Origin: Candidatus Blautia intestinavium
GTDB lineage: Bacteria > Bacillota > Clostridia > Lachnospirales > Lachnospiraceae
Length of the DNA: 59,717 bases
Assembly: GCA_019113745.1 (NCBI GenBank)
Contig: DXGV01000040.1
Location: 1 to 59,717 of the forward strand
Direction: 5' to 3'
Position numbers and translations under genes: made by a program. Below, piece by piece: positions 45,341 through 53,925 of this stretch. The notes below the pieces were generated by a model. It saw only the letters and a list, made by a program, of their open reading frames with translations. It was not told the DNA's origin and did not search any database. Position 1 is the first letter of the stretch; each line of letters starts with the position of its first letter.

Positions 45341-45370
45341 TGCCCAAAAGCGGAAAGGAGGCGACGGCCT

Positions 45371-46495
45371 ATGTACTTTACTTCCGGCAGCGACCGGGCC
45401 TTTGAACAGCTCATGCAGGAGAGGCCGGGCGCAGACCACTTTGACAACGGCGAGGCCGGAGCGCCGGAGGATTGCGGCACCTGCCGCTTTTACCGCCCGC
45501 ACTGGAAATATCAGTTTTGCGTCTATGAGGAATGTCCCTACCAGCCGGGCAAGCTCACCGCCCTTGACGGCGCGGTGAAATTCCAAGTGAAAGGAGTTGA
45601 CGACGAAATGGCAGTTTTTCGCGTGGAGAAAAACCGGGGCTACACGGTTATGTCCAACCACCACCTGCGGAACAAAGACCTATCCCTAAAGGCCAAGGGC
45701 CTGCTTTCGCAAATGCTGTCCTTGCCGGAGGATTGGGACTTTACCCTGAAAGGCTTATCGCTTATCAACCGGGAGCAGATCGACGCTATCCGGGCGGCTG
45801 TCCGGGAACTGGAACAGGCCGGATATATCGTCCGTTCCCGTGAGCGTGACGGGCAGGGGCGGCTTCGCGGCGCGGACTATCTCATTTACGAACAGCCCCA
45901 GCCAGCGCCGGATTCACCTACGTTGGAAAATCCAATGTTGGAAAAACCAACACAGGAAAAACCTACGCAGGGAAATCCAACGCAATTAAATAAAGATATA
46001 TCAAATACAGAAAAATCAACAACAGATGGATTAAATACCGAATCCATTCCTATCCTTTCCCCTCCCTCTCCTTTGGCAGACGGGGCGGCAGGGCCGCCGA
46101 AACGGAATGGAAAGGAAGCGGCGACACAGAGCGCCATAGAGATTTATCGGGAAATCATTATGGACAATATCGAGTATTTCCATCTGGTGCAGAATACCCG
46201 GACTGACCGGGAGCTGTTGGACGAGATCGTGGACTTGCTTGTGGAAACCGTATGCAGCGCCAGAAAGACCATCCGTATCGCGGGGGACGATTACCCCGCC
46301 GAGTTAGTAAAGGCCAAGCTGATGAAGCTGGACAGCTCTCACATTGAGTTTGTCATTGACTGCCTGCGGAAGAACACCACGGAAATCCGCAACATCAAGA
46401 AATACCTGCTGGCGTCGCTGTTCAATGCGCCAAGCACCATCAACGGTTATTACACGGCGCTGGTGGCCCACGATATGAACACCGGCAAAATCTGA
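45371..46495 (+). CDS. RepA/DUF6017-like protein with Cys-rich N-terminal module
   Basis: 374 residues in one frame. Residues 1-75 form a cysteine-rich module (CGTCRFYRPHWKYQFCVYEECPYQPG) resembling a small zinc ribbon. From M80 (ATG at 45608, with AAGGAG upstream) comes MAVFRVEKNRGYTVMSNHHLRNKDLSLKAKG, the usual start of the ICE replication-initiator/HTH protein, with a winged helix to about 170. A repeat-rich linker follows, then a DUF6017 C-terminal domain (about 255-370). Either one fused protein or two products from two starts is possible. The role is probably element replication or control; this is from family context. Confidence 0.75.
   Translation: MYFTSGSDRAFEQLMQERPGADHFDNGEAGAPEDCGTCRFYRPHWKYQFCVYEECPYQPGKLTALDGAVKFQVKGVDDEMAVFRVEKNRGYTVMSNHHLRNKDLSLKAKGLLSQMLSLPEDWDFTLKGLSLINREQIDAIRAAVRELEQAGYIVRSRERDGQGRLRGADYLIYEQPQPAPDSPTLENPMLEKPTQEKPTQGNPTQLNKDISNTEKSTTDGLNTESIPILSPPSPLADGAAGPPKRNGKEAATQSAIEIYREIIMDNIEYFHLVQNTRTDRELLDEIVDLLVETVCSARKTIRIAGDDYPAELVKAKLMKLDSSHIEFVIDCLRKNTTEIRNIKKYLLASLFNAPSTINGYYTALVAHDMNTGKI
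45917..45991 (+). repeat. Five 15-base tandem repeats in the RepA-like gene
   Basis: Five in-frame 15-base units encode a PTxEx-type pentapeptide (PTLEN, PMLEK, PTQEK, PTQGN, PTQLN) in the linker between the winged-helix and C-terminal domains. Repeats of this kind can vary in number between strains. Confidence 0.8.
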
Positions 46496-46510
46496 AAGGA
46501 GGACGGCCCT

Positions 46511-46723
46511 ATGAAACAGGGTGCATTGATATTTGACGAGCAGACAGACCGCTACGACATCCGTTTTGATCTGGCGGACTACTACGGCGGCCTGCACTGT
46601 GGAGAAACCTTTGACGTGATGGTGGGCGGCAAATGGAGGCCGACCCGCATGGAAATGGCGGAGAAATGGTATCTGGTAGGCATACGCGCCGACGACCTCT
46701 CCGGCCTGCGGGTGCGGATTTAA
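46511..46723 (+). CDS. DUF5348 protein
   Basis: 70 residues, FDEQTDRYDIRFDLADYYGGLHCGETFDV followed by WRPTRMEMAEKWYLVGI. This matches the small DUF5348 proteins common in these elements. It is a compact, acidic, soluble protein of unknown role. AAAGGAGG precedes the ATG. It lies 15 bases after the RepA-like gene and 43 before pcfB. Confidence 0.8.
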   Translation: MKQGALIFDEQTDRYDIRFDLADYYGGLHCGETFDVMVGGKWRPTRMEMAEKWYLVGIRADDLSGLRVRI

Positions 46724-46766
46724 GCCGTGCCGCCTGCCTGCTTGACTTCCAAAGGAGGGATGGCAG

Positions 46767-47243
46767 TTGCAGGAAGAAGTCGATCAGAAAACCATAGCGT
46801 TAGCAATCAAGACCGGCAAGCTCACCGGCCAAGTGCTGCAAGCGGCCCTAAAGAAGTATCTGGAAGCCCGGAAAAAGGGCAAGGCCAAACTGCCCCACGG
46901 CCAACAGAGCTTGCGGAAGCTCAAACGGGACGGCTCCGCGCTGTCCAATATCGAAATCACCGAGGCCAACATCGGCCTGTTTAAGCCCTACGCCAAGAAA
47001 TACGACCTTGATTTTAGCCTGCGGAAAGACAGTACCACCCATCCGCCCCGCTATATCGTGATTTTCAAATCTAAGCAGGCGGACAATCTGGAACAGGCGT
47101 TCAAGGAGTTTACCGCCAAGAAGTTGAGCCGGGAGGAACGGCCCTCTATCCGAAAGACCCTCTCCGCCATGAAACAAAAGGCTGCGGCCAAGAACCAGCA
47201 ACGGGCCAAGGAGAACGTCAAGGAAAGGGGGCTGTCGCTTTGA
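46767..47243 (+). CDS. PcfB/DUF3801-family conjugation protein
   Basis: 158 residues from a TTG (46767) eight bases after AAAGGAGG; no better start exists. The product EEVDQKTIALAIKTGKLTG...GKAKLPHGQQSL matches PcfB (DUF3801), which in Enterococcus pCF10 helps present the relaxase-DNA complex to the coupling protein. It has a basic, coiled C-terminus. The stop overlaps the VirD4 start (TTGA), so the two are coupled, as expected for partners. Confidence 0.85.
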   Translation: MQEEVDQKTIALAIKTGKLTGQVLQAALKKYLEARKKGKAKLPHGQQSLRKLKRDGSALSNIEITEANIGLFKPYAKKYDLDFSLRKDSTTHPPRYIVIFKSKQADNLEQAFKEFTAKKLSREERPSIRKTLSAMKQKAAAKNQQRAKENVKERGLSL

Positions 47244-49045
47244 AGCCAGAAGTAAAAAAACTGATAATCGCAAACCTGCCCTATCTTCTGTTTGTCTATC
47301 TGTTCGGCAAGCTGGGGCAGGCATACCGGCTGGCGGCCGGGGCGGATATTTCGGAAAAGCTGCTGCACTTCCTCGACGGGTTTTCGGCGGCTTTTGAGAG
47401 CGCCGCCCCCAGCTTCCACGGCTTTGACCTGTTGATCGGCGTGACCGGCGCGGCGCTGCTGCGGCTGATGGTGTACCTGAAAGGCAAAAACGCCAAGAAA
47501 TACCGCAAAGGAGTGGAATACGGCAGCGCACGATGGGGCGGCCCCAAAGATATAGCCCCGTACATCGACCCCGTGTTTGATAACAATATCCTCCTGACAC
47601 AGACGGAACGCCTCACCATGAACAACCGGCCCAAAGACCCCAAGACAGCCAGAAACAAAAATGTGCTGGTGATTGGCGGCTCCGGCAGCGGCAAGACGAG
47701 ATTTTTTGTGAAACCCAACCTCATGCAGTGCGTGTCCAAGGACTATCCGACCTCTTTTGTTATCACTGACCCCAAAGGGGGCCTGATCGGGGAGGTAGGC
47801 CAGCTCCTTGTGCGAAGCGGCTACCGGGTGAAAGTGCTGAATACCATCAACTTCTCCAAGAGTATGCGGTATAACCCGTTCCGCTACATTCATTCCGAGA
47901 AAGACATCCTAAAGCTGGTAAACACGCTGATCTGTAACACCAAGGGGGAGGGCGAAAAGAGCGCCGAGGATTTTTGGGTGAAGTCGGAACGGCTTTTGTA
48001 CTCCGCCCTCATTGGCTATATCTGGTACGAAGCGCCGGACGATGAAATGAATTTCACGACGCTGCTTGAAATGATAAATGCGTCGGAGGCCCGCGAGGAC
48101 GACCCGGAATTTCAATCGCCGGTTGACCTGATGTTTGAACGGCTGGAAGAAAAAGACCCCGACCATTTTGCGGTGCGCCAGTACAAGAAATTCCTGTTAT
48201 CCGCAGGCAAGACCCGTTCCTCGATTTTGATTAGCTGCGGGGCCAGATTAGCGCCCTTTGACATCCGGGAAGTGCGGGAGCTGATGGAGGACGACGAGCT
48301 GGGGCTTGACACCATCGGGGATGAAAAGACGGCCCTGTTCCTCATTATGAGCGACACGGACACGACCTTTAATTTCATTCTGGCTATGGTGCAGAGCCAG
48401 CTTATCAACCTCCTGTGTGACCGGGCGGATGATAAATACGGCGGGCGGCTGCCCGTCCATGTACGGCTGATTTTAGACGAGTTCGCCAACATCGGCCAGA
48501 TACCAAATTTTGACAAGCTGATTGCCACCATCCGAAGCCGGGAAATCTCGGCTTCTATCATTTTGCAAAGCCAATCGCAGCTAAAAGCCATTTACAAGGA
48601 CGCGGCGGAAATCATTTCCGACAACTGCGATTGTACGCTTTTCCTTAGTGGCAGGGGCAAGAACGCCAAGGAGATCGCGGATGTGCTGGGGAAAGAAACC
48701 ATAGACAGCTACAACCAAAGCGAGAACCGGGGCGCGCAGACCTCCCACGGACTGAATTACCAGAAGTTAGGAAAGGAGCTGATGAGCCAGGACGAAATCG
48801 CAACGATGGACGGAGGCAAGTGTATTTTGCAGGTGCGCGGCGTAAGGCCGTTTTTCAGTGAGAAATACGACATTACCCGCCATCCCCGCTATAAATACCT
48901 TTCCGACGCCGATAAGAAAAACACCTTTGACGTGGACAGATACTTGTCGTCCCTGCGCCGGAAAAAGCGGCGCGTGGTGTCGGAGGATGAAACCTTTGAG
49001 CTTTACGACATTGACCTGTCGGATGAAAATGCAGCCGCCCAATAA
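47240..49045 (+). CDS. VirD4/TraG-type coupling protein
   Basis: 601 residues, TTG start overlapping the pcfB stop. Two N-terminal membrane segments (about 8-25 and 55-75) anchor it, and the ATPase follows with Walker A GGSGSGKTRFF (about 144-154) and Walker B LILDEFANIG (about 411-420). It brings the relaxase-bound strand to the transfer channel and powers export. The C-terminus is basic and then acidic. Family length is normal. Confidence 0.93.
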   Translation: MKPEVKKLIIANLPYLLFVYLFGKLGQAYRLAAGADISEKLLHFLDGFSAAFESAAPSFHGFDLLIGVTGAALLRLMVYLKGKNAKKYRKGVEYGSARWGGPKDIAPYIDPVFDNNILLTQTERLTMNNRPKDPKTARNKNVLVIGGSGSGKTRFFVKPNLMQCVSKDYPTSFVITDPKGGLIGEVGQLLVRSGYRVKVLNTINFSKSMRYNPFRYIHSEKDILKLVNTLICNTKGEGEKSAEDFWVKSERLLYSALIGYIWYEAPDDEMNFTTLLEMINASEAREDDPEFQSPVDLMFERLEEKDPDHFAVRQYKKFLLSAGKTRSSILISCGARLAPFDIREVRELMEDDELGLDTIGDEKTALFLIMSDTDTTFNFILAMVQSQLINLLCDRADDKYGGRLPVHVRLILDEFANIGQIPNFDKLIATIRSREISASIILQSQSQLKAIYKDAAEIISDNCDCTLFLSGRGKNAKEIADVLGKETIDSYNQSENRGAQTSHGLNYQKLGKELMSQDEIATMDGGKCILQVRGVRPFFSEKYDITRHPRYKYLSDADKKNTFDVDRYLSSLRRKKRRVVSEDETFELYDIDLSDENAAAQ

Positions 49046-49074
49046 GGCGGCGGACAAAGAAAGGAGCCTGACCT

Positions 49075-49305
49075 ATGAAACACTCGGACAAAATTACATT
49101 TGAGGAATACTTCCAGTCTGTGCAGACCGCTTTTCGCGGCGTAATCTCCGCTTGCGTTGCTTTGCGGTGGATGATCGAACACGATTTTGAACTGCCTGAC
49201 GACGACGCCTTAAAGCAAATGGAGGCGGAAGTAGACCTTGAAATGTGTGACGCATGGGCGGAAATCTATGTGACTGCCCTGCGGGAATGGCTGGGCGGCC
49301 AATAA
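49075..49305 (+). CDS. Small acidic ICE protein, unknown
   Basis: 76 residues, mostly helical and acidic: FEEYFQSVQTAFRGVISACVALRWM followed by DALKQMEAEVDLEMCDAWAEIYVTALREW. No membrane segment is long enough to be convincing. GAAAGGAGCC precedes the ATG. It lies after virD4 and before a terminator, so it ends the first transcription block. I do not recognise a named family. Confidence 0.65.
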   Translation: MKHSDKITFEEYFQSVQTAFRGVISACVALRWMIEHDFELPDDDALKQMEAEVDLEMCDAWAEIYVTALREWLGGQ

Positions 49306-49332
49306 CTCCGGGCCGCCTGCGGATTGTGACGT

Positions 49333-49362
49333 GCTGCTGGAAAATGACCGGCAGCTTTTTTT
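49333..49362 (+). terminator. Intrinsic terminator inside the ICE
   Basis: GCTGCTGG (49333-49340) pairs with CCGGCAGC (49348-49355) with one G-T wobble, followed by seven T. It separates the RepA-VirD4 block from the Maff2-VirB4 block. Confidence 0.75.
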
Positions 49363-49404
49363 GAAACCAAACAACATCACAATCTGAATTTATGGAGGTA
49401 ATTT

Positions 49405-49620
49405 ATGGATTTTTTCAATTCTGCCGTTGACGTTTTACAGACGATCGTTGTGGGCCTCGGCGGTGCGCTTTGCGTATGGGGAGGCGTCAATCTGTTGGAG
49501 GGGTACGGGCAAGACAACCCGGCCTCCAAATCACAGGGCGTTAAGCAGCTTGTCGCGGGCGGTGGCGTTGCCCTGATCGGCATTACCCTTGTCCCGCTGC
49601 TGTCCGGGCTGCTGGGCTAA
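49405..49620 (+). CDS. Maff2-family membrane protein
   Basis: 71 residues with two hydrophobic helices (about 8-30 and 48-70) joined by a polar loop EGYGQDNPASKSQGVKQ. This is the Maff2 protein found just before VirB6 in these elements. Size and layout recall VirB2-type pilin subunits, but that role is inferred. TATGGAGG precedes the ATG. It is followed by a strong GC hairpin. Confidence 0.85.
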   Translation: MDFFNSAVDVLQTIVVGLGGALCVWGGVNLLEGYGQDNPASKSQGVKQLVAGGGVALIGITLVPLLSGLLG

Positions 49621-49660
49621 CCGGCCCGGCCATCCCTAACCGCTAACCATAGAATCGCCT

Positions 49661-49691
49661 CCGCGCCCTCCCCCTTTCCGGGAGGGCGCGG
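49661..49691 (+). promoter_or_regulatory. GC-only hairpin between Maff2 and the VirB6-like gene
   Basis: CCGCGCCCTCCC (49661-49672) and GGGAGGGCGCGG (49680-49691) pair perfectly over 12 positions with a 7-base loop. It ends right before the SD AAAGGAGG of the next gene. With no T tract it is more likely an RNA stability or processing element than a terminator. Confidence 0.6.
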
Positions 49692-49709
49692 GAAAGGAGG
49701 TGTACCCAC

Positions 49710-50573
49710 ATGATCGGTGATTTGATTGGGGAATGGATAAAAGGAATCCTGATTGACGGTATCATGGGGAACCTGTCGGGGCTGTTTAACACCGTGAATA
49801 CCAAAGTTGGGGAAATCGCGTCGGATGTGGGAAGTACCCCGCAGGACTGGAACGGCGGCATTTTTTCTATGCTGCAATCCCTGTCCGAAACGGTCATTGT
49901 CCCTATCGCGGCGGCCATTCTCGCCCTTGTGATGTGCTATGAGCTGATTGAAATGATTGTGGAAAAGAACAATATGCACGATTTTGACAGCTCCATGTTT
50001 TTCCGCTGGATGTTCAAGAGCGCCTTTGCCATCCTCATTGTGACGAACACATGGAATATCGTCATGGGCGTGTTTGACGCCACCCAGCAAGTCGTCAACC
50101 AGAGCGCCGGGGTAATCATCGGGGAAACCAGCATTGACTTTGACACGCTGCTGCCTGATCTGGAAAGCCGCCTCGACGCGATGGACATTGGGCCGCTGCT
50201 CGGCCTGTGGTTCCAGACCCTTGTTGTGGGGCTGACAATGAACATTCTTTCCATCTGCATTTTCCTTGTGACCTACGGGAGAATGATTGAAATATACGCC
50301 GTGACCGCACTGGGGCCTATCCCCCTTGCCACGCTGGGAAACGCGGAGTGGCGCGGCGTCGGCCAGAACTCTTTGAAATCCCTGTTGGCGCTGGGCTTCC
50401 AAGCCTTTCTCATTATGGTGGTTGTCGGGATTTACGCGGTGCTGATTCAGGAGATCGGCACGGCGGACGACATTTCCGGCGCGATATGGGGCTGTATGGG
50501 CTATACGGTGCTGCTTTGCTTCTGTCTGTTCAAAACCGGCAGCATATCGAAAGCCGTATTTACTGCACACTGA
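49710..50573 (+). CDS. VirB6/TrbL-like channel protein
   Basis: A 287-residue polytopic membrane protein with about six hydrophobic segments (near 20-35, 55-85, 100-125, 160-195, 225-250 and 260-280). The position after Maff2 and before PrgI/VirB4 and the sequence type (GIFSMLQSLSETVIVPIAAAILALV) identify the CD0411-like VirB6/TrbL subunit of the transfer channel. It ends in TGA, in the same frame as the following methyltransferase. Confidence 0.85.
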   Translation: MIGDLIGEWIKGILIDGIMGNLSGLFNTVNTKVGEIASDVGSTPQDWNGGIFSMLQSLSETVIVPIAAAILALVMCYELIEMIVEKNNMHDFDSSMFFRWMFKSAFAILIVTNTWNIVMGVFDATQQVVNQSAGVIIGETSIDFDTLLPDLESRLDAMDIGPLLGLWFQTLVVGLTMNILSICIFLVTYGRMIEIYAVTALGPIPLATLGNAEWRGVGQNSLKSLLALGFQAFLIMVVVGIYAVLIQEIGTADDISGAIWGCMGYTVLLCFCLFKTGSISKAVFTAH

Positions 50574-50594
50574 CAGACAGGAGGAACCCCAACC

Positions 50595-51161
50595 ATAGAG
50601 GAAACACAAAAGAAAACCTACAATATCATTTACGCCGACCCGCCGTGGCGCTATGAACGGAAAGCGGTGCAGGGGGCGGCGGAAAAGCACTATCCCACGA
50701 TGGGGATTGACGAGCTGTGTGCCCTGCCGGTGGAAACGCTGGCTGACCGGGACTGCCTGCTGTTTTTGTGGGCCACATTCCCGCAGCTTCCAGAGGCTTT
50801 GCGGCTGATTCAGGCGTGGGGCTTCACATTCAAGACCGTGGCTTTTGTCTGGCTGAAATTAAACCGAAAAAGCCCCACATGGTTTTATGGGCTGGGCTAC
50901 TGGACAAGGGGAAACGCGGAAATCTGCCTGCTTGCCAAGCGGGGCCAGCCGAAGCGCCATTCTAAAAGCGTCCATCAGTTTATCATTTCCCCTATTGAAG
51001 AACACAGCAAGAAACCAGACATTACCCGCGAGAAAATCATAGAGCTGGCGGGCGACCTGCCCCGCGTGGAACTGTTCGCAAGACAGAAAACCCCCGGCTG
51101 GGATGCGTGGGGCAACGAAGTGGACAGCGACGTTTCACTGTCCGTATCAGAAACGAGGTGA
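50595..51161 (+). CDS. MT-A70-family methyltransferase with ATA start
   Basis: About 189 residues if read from ATA at 50595, ten bases after AGGAGG; the frame has no ATG, GTG or TTG after the upstream TGA until GTG at 50667. That GTG would remove the catalytic DPPW (residues 15-18 in YNIIYADPPWRYER), so it cannot give an active enzyme. Other motifs are KHYPTMGIDELCALPV, LFLWATFPQLPEAL and GYWTRGNAEICLLAKRG. MT-A70 enzymes methylate adenine N6 in DNA or RNA. This one is cargo between VirB6 and PrgI. It may use a rare ATA start, be silenced, or be made by read-through of TGA. Confidence 0.75.
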   Translation: MEETQKKTYNIIYADPPWRYERKAVQGAAEKHYPTMGIDELCALPVETLADRDCLLFLWATFPQLPEALRLIQAWGFTFKTVAFVWLKLNRKSPTWFYGLGYWTRGNAEICLLAKRGQPKRHSKSVHQFIISPIEEHSKKPDITREKIIELAGDLPRVELFARQKTPGWDAWGNEVDSDVSLSVSETR

Positions 51162-51167
51162 TATTTT

Positions 51168-51617
51168 ATGGCTTATGTAACTGTCCCCAAGGATTTTACC
51201 CGTGTGAAATCCAAGGTGGTGTTTGGGCTAACCAAACGGCAACTGATCTGTTTTGGCGGTGCGCTGCTTGTAGGCGTCCCGCTTTTCTTTTTGCTCCGGG
51301 GGCGCGTCCCCACCAGCGCGGCGGCGCTGATTATGGTGTTTGCCATGCTGCCTGGCCTGCTTCTGGCCCTCTATGAGCGCCACGGCCAGCCCCTTGAAGT
51401 AGTGGTATGGCAGATCATCCAGTGCTGCTTTCTTATGCCGAAAGAACGCCCCTACCAGACCAACAACGCCTATTCTGCCCTTGTGCGGCAGCGACAAATG
51501 GAAAAGGAGGTAAATGCCATTGTCCAAAAAGCAAAGGAACGAAGCGCCGGAAAGAACGCCGGTAAAGCTGACCCGCGCAGAAAAGAAAGAAATTCAGGCC
51601 GTCATCCGCAAGTATAA
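51168..51617 (+). CDS. PrgI-family protein
   Basis: 149 residues. The start MAYVTVPKDFTRVKSKVVFGLTKRQLICFGGA, two membrane helices (about 28-45 and 52-70) and the basic tail are those of PrgI (VirB3-like), always found before VirB4. Its last 98 bases overlap virB4 in another frame. The SD GAGGTGAT overlaps the previous stop region. It likely anchors the VirB4 ATPase at the membrane channel. Confidence 0.88.
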   Translation: MAYVTVPKDFTRVKSKVVFGLTKRQLICFGGALLVGVPLFFLLRGRVPTSAAALIMVFAMLPGLLLALYERHGQPLEVVVWQIIQCCFLMPKERPYQTNNAYSALVRQRQMEKEVNAIVQKAKERSAGKNAGKADPRRKERNSGRHPQV

Positions 51618-53925
51618 AGGCGACGGCAAGCCCCACTCCGCGCAGGAGAGTATTCCCTACGAGGCCATGTATCAGGACGGGATTTGCCGCCTGACGCCCC
51701 GCACGTTCTCCAAGTGTATTGAGTTCGCGGACATCAGCTACCAGCTCGCGCAGGCGGACACCAAGACGGCCATCTTTGAAAACCTGTGCGATTTATACAA
51801 CTATCTGGACGCCTCTATCCACGTCCAGTTTTCTTTTATCAACCACAAGATCGACCCCAAGCAATATGCCAAGAGCTTTGAAATCCGGGCGCAGGGGGAT
51901 GATTTTGACGACATCCGGGCGGAGTATTCCGCCATCCTGAAAAACCAGCTTGTAAGCGGGAACAACGGCCTGATAAAACGGAAATTCCTGACCTACACCA
52001 TCGAGGCCGATAACCTGAAACTGGCCCGCGCAAGGCTACGCCGCATTGAAACCGACCTCTTAGGCTATTTCAAGAGCATGGGGGCCGTGGCGTGGGGGCT
52101 GGACGCGAAAGCCCGGCTGGAAGTCATGCACAGCATTTTCCACCCGGACGGGGAGCCGTTTCAATTCGATTGGAAATGGCTGGCCCCCTCTGGACTTTCC
52201 ACCAAGGACTTTATCGCCCCATCGTCGTTCCGTTTCGGAAATGCCCGGCTGTTTGGGCTGGGCGGCAAATATGGGGCCGTGAGCTTCCTAAACATCCTCT
52301 CCCCGGAGCTGTCGGACGAAATGCTGGCGGACTTCCTCAACACGGAAAACGGGATTGTCGTCAACCTCCATGTGCAGGCCATCGACCAGAGCGAGGCCAT
52401 TAAAACAGTCAAGCGGAAAATCACCGACCTTGACGCCATGAAGATTCAAGAGCAGAAACGGGCCGTCCGCAGCGGTTATGACATGGACATCCTGCCCAGT
52501 GACCTTGCCACCTACGGGCAGGACGCCAAGGAGCTGCTAAAGACCTTGCAGAGCCGGAATGAGCGGATGTTTCAGCTCACCTTTTTGGTGCTGAACACCG
52601 CCGATACCCGGCAAAAGCTGGACAACGATGTGTTTTGGGCCGCAGGCGTGGCGCAGAAATACAACTGTTCCCTTGTCCGGCTGGACTACCAGCAGGAGCA
52701 GGGCCTTATGAGCAGCCTCCCGCTGGGGGCCAGCCACATCAAAATTGAGCGTTCCCTGACGACTTCCAGCGTGGCCGTGTTCGTGCCTTTCGTGACGCAG
52801 GAGCTTTTTCAGGGCGGCGACGCCATGTACTACGGCGTCAACGCCAAGACCGGCAACATGATTATGCTGGACAGGAAGCGGGCGCGGTGTCCCAACGGTT
52901 TGAAGCTGGGAACCCCCGGCAGCGGCAAGTCCATGAGCTGTAAATCCGAGATTTTGAGCGTGTTCCTCTGTACGCCGGACGACGTGTATATCTGTGACCC
53001 GGAGGCGGAGTATTACCCCCTTGTCCAGCGGCTTCACGGCCAAGTGGTGAAGCTCTCGCCCACCAGCAAAAGCTATGTGAACCCGCTGGACATCAACCTG
53101 AATTACTCCGAGGATGAAAGCCCGCTGGCCTTAAAATCCGACTTTGTGCTGTCTTTCTGTGAGCTTGTGATGGGCGGCAAGAACGGGCTGGAAGCCATCG
53201 AAAAGACGGTAATTGACCGGGCCGTGCAGGTGATCTACCGGCCCTATCTGGCAGACCCCCGCCCGGAAAATATGCCGATTCTTTCCGACCTCCACGCGGC
53301 GCTTCTGGCGCAGCATATCCCGGAGGCTGACCGGGTGGCGCAGGCCCTTGACCTGTATGTGTCCGGCTCCCTGAACGTCTTTAACCACCGCACCAACGTG
53401 GACATTGAAAGCCGGATTGTGGCCTTTGACATCAAGGAGTTAGGCAAGCAGCTAAAGAAAATCGGTATGCTGATTGTCCAAGACCAGATTTGGGGCAGGG
53501 TGACGCAAAACCGCAGCCAGGGCAAAGCGACATGGTTCTTTTGTGATGAGTTCCATTTGCTTTTGCGGGAGGAACAAACGGCGGCCTTTTCCTGTGAGAT
53601 TTGGAAGCGTTTTCGTAAGTGGGGCGGGATTCCGACAGGTGCCACCCAGAACGTGAAAGACCTCCTTTCCTCCCCGGAAATCGAAAATATTTTGGAGAAC
53701 AGCGACTTTATCTGCCTGTTAAATCAGGCGTCCGGCGATAGGAAAATCCTTGCGGAACGGCTGAACATTTCCCCCCAGCAGCTACGGTATGTGGACAATT
53801 CCGAACCCGGTGAGGGGCTTCTCATTTATGAGAACGTGATTCTGCCATTCAAGAACCCTATCCCGAAGAACACGCAGCTCTACCAGATTATGACGACCCG
53901 GTTAGGCGAGGGGGCGACAATATGA
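51520..53925 (+). CDS. VirB4-family conjugation ATPase
   Basis: 801 residues from a TTG at 51520, nine bases after GGAGG; the ATG six bases earlier is too close to that site. The N-terminal domain (about 1-430) is the VirB4/TraE type, and the ATPase has Walker A GTPGSGKSMSC (about 463-473) and Walker B TWFFCDEFHLLL (about 672-683). It energises the assembly of the type IV secretion channel. The gene overlaps prgI by 98 bases and the next methyltransferase by ATGA. Confidence 0.93.
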   Translation: MSKKQRNEAPERTPVKLTRAEKKEIQAVIRKYKGDGKPHSAQESIPYEAMYQDGICRLTPRTFSKCIEFADISYQLAQADTKTAIFENLCDLYNYLDASIHVQFSFINHKIDPKQYAKSFEIRAQGDDFDDIRAEYSAILKNQLVSGNNGLIKRKFLTYTIEADNLKLARARLRRIETDLLGYFKSMGAVAWGLDAKARLEVMHSIFHPDGEPFQFDWKWLAPSGLSTKDFIAPSSFRFGNARLFGLGGKYGAVSFLNILSPELSDEMLADFLNTENGIVVNLHVQAIDQSEAIKTVKRKITDLDAMKIQEQKRAVRSGYDMDILPSDLATYGQDAKELLKTLQSRNERMFQLTFLVLNTADTRQKLDNDVFWAAGVAQKYNCSLVRLDYQQEQGLMSSLPLGASHIKIERSLTTSSVAVFVPFVTQELFQGGDAMYYGVNAKTGNMIMLDRKRARCPNGLKLGTPGSGKSMSCKSEILSVFLCTPDDVYICDPEAEYYPLVQRLHGQVVKLSPTSKSYVNPLDINLNYSEDESPLALKSDFVLSFCELVMGGKNGLEAIEKTVIDRAVQVIYRPYLADPRPENMPILSDLHAALLAQHIPEADRVAQALDLYVSGSLNVFNHRTNVDIESRIVAFDIKELGKQLKKIGMLIVQDQIWGRVTQNRSQGKATWFFCDEFHLLLREEQTAAFSCEIWKRFRKWGGIPTGATQNVKDLLSSPEIENILENSDFICLLNQASGDRKILAERLNISPQQLRYVDNSEPGEGLLIYENVILPFKNPIPKNTQLYQIMTTRLGEGATI

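Noticed and set aside
45915..45995. CRISPR array
   Set aside because: The short tandem repeats are coding, in frame, without unique spacers. No other regular repeat-spacer array was seen.
50667..51161. MT-A70 gene starting at GTG 50667
   Set aside because: This start would remove the catalytic DPPW motif; family alignment demands an upstream start, where only ATA is available.
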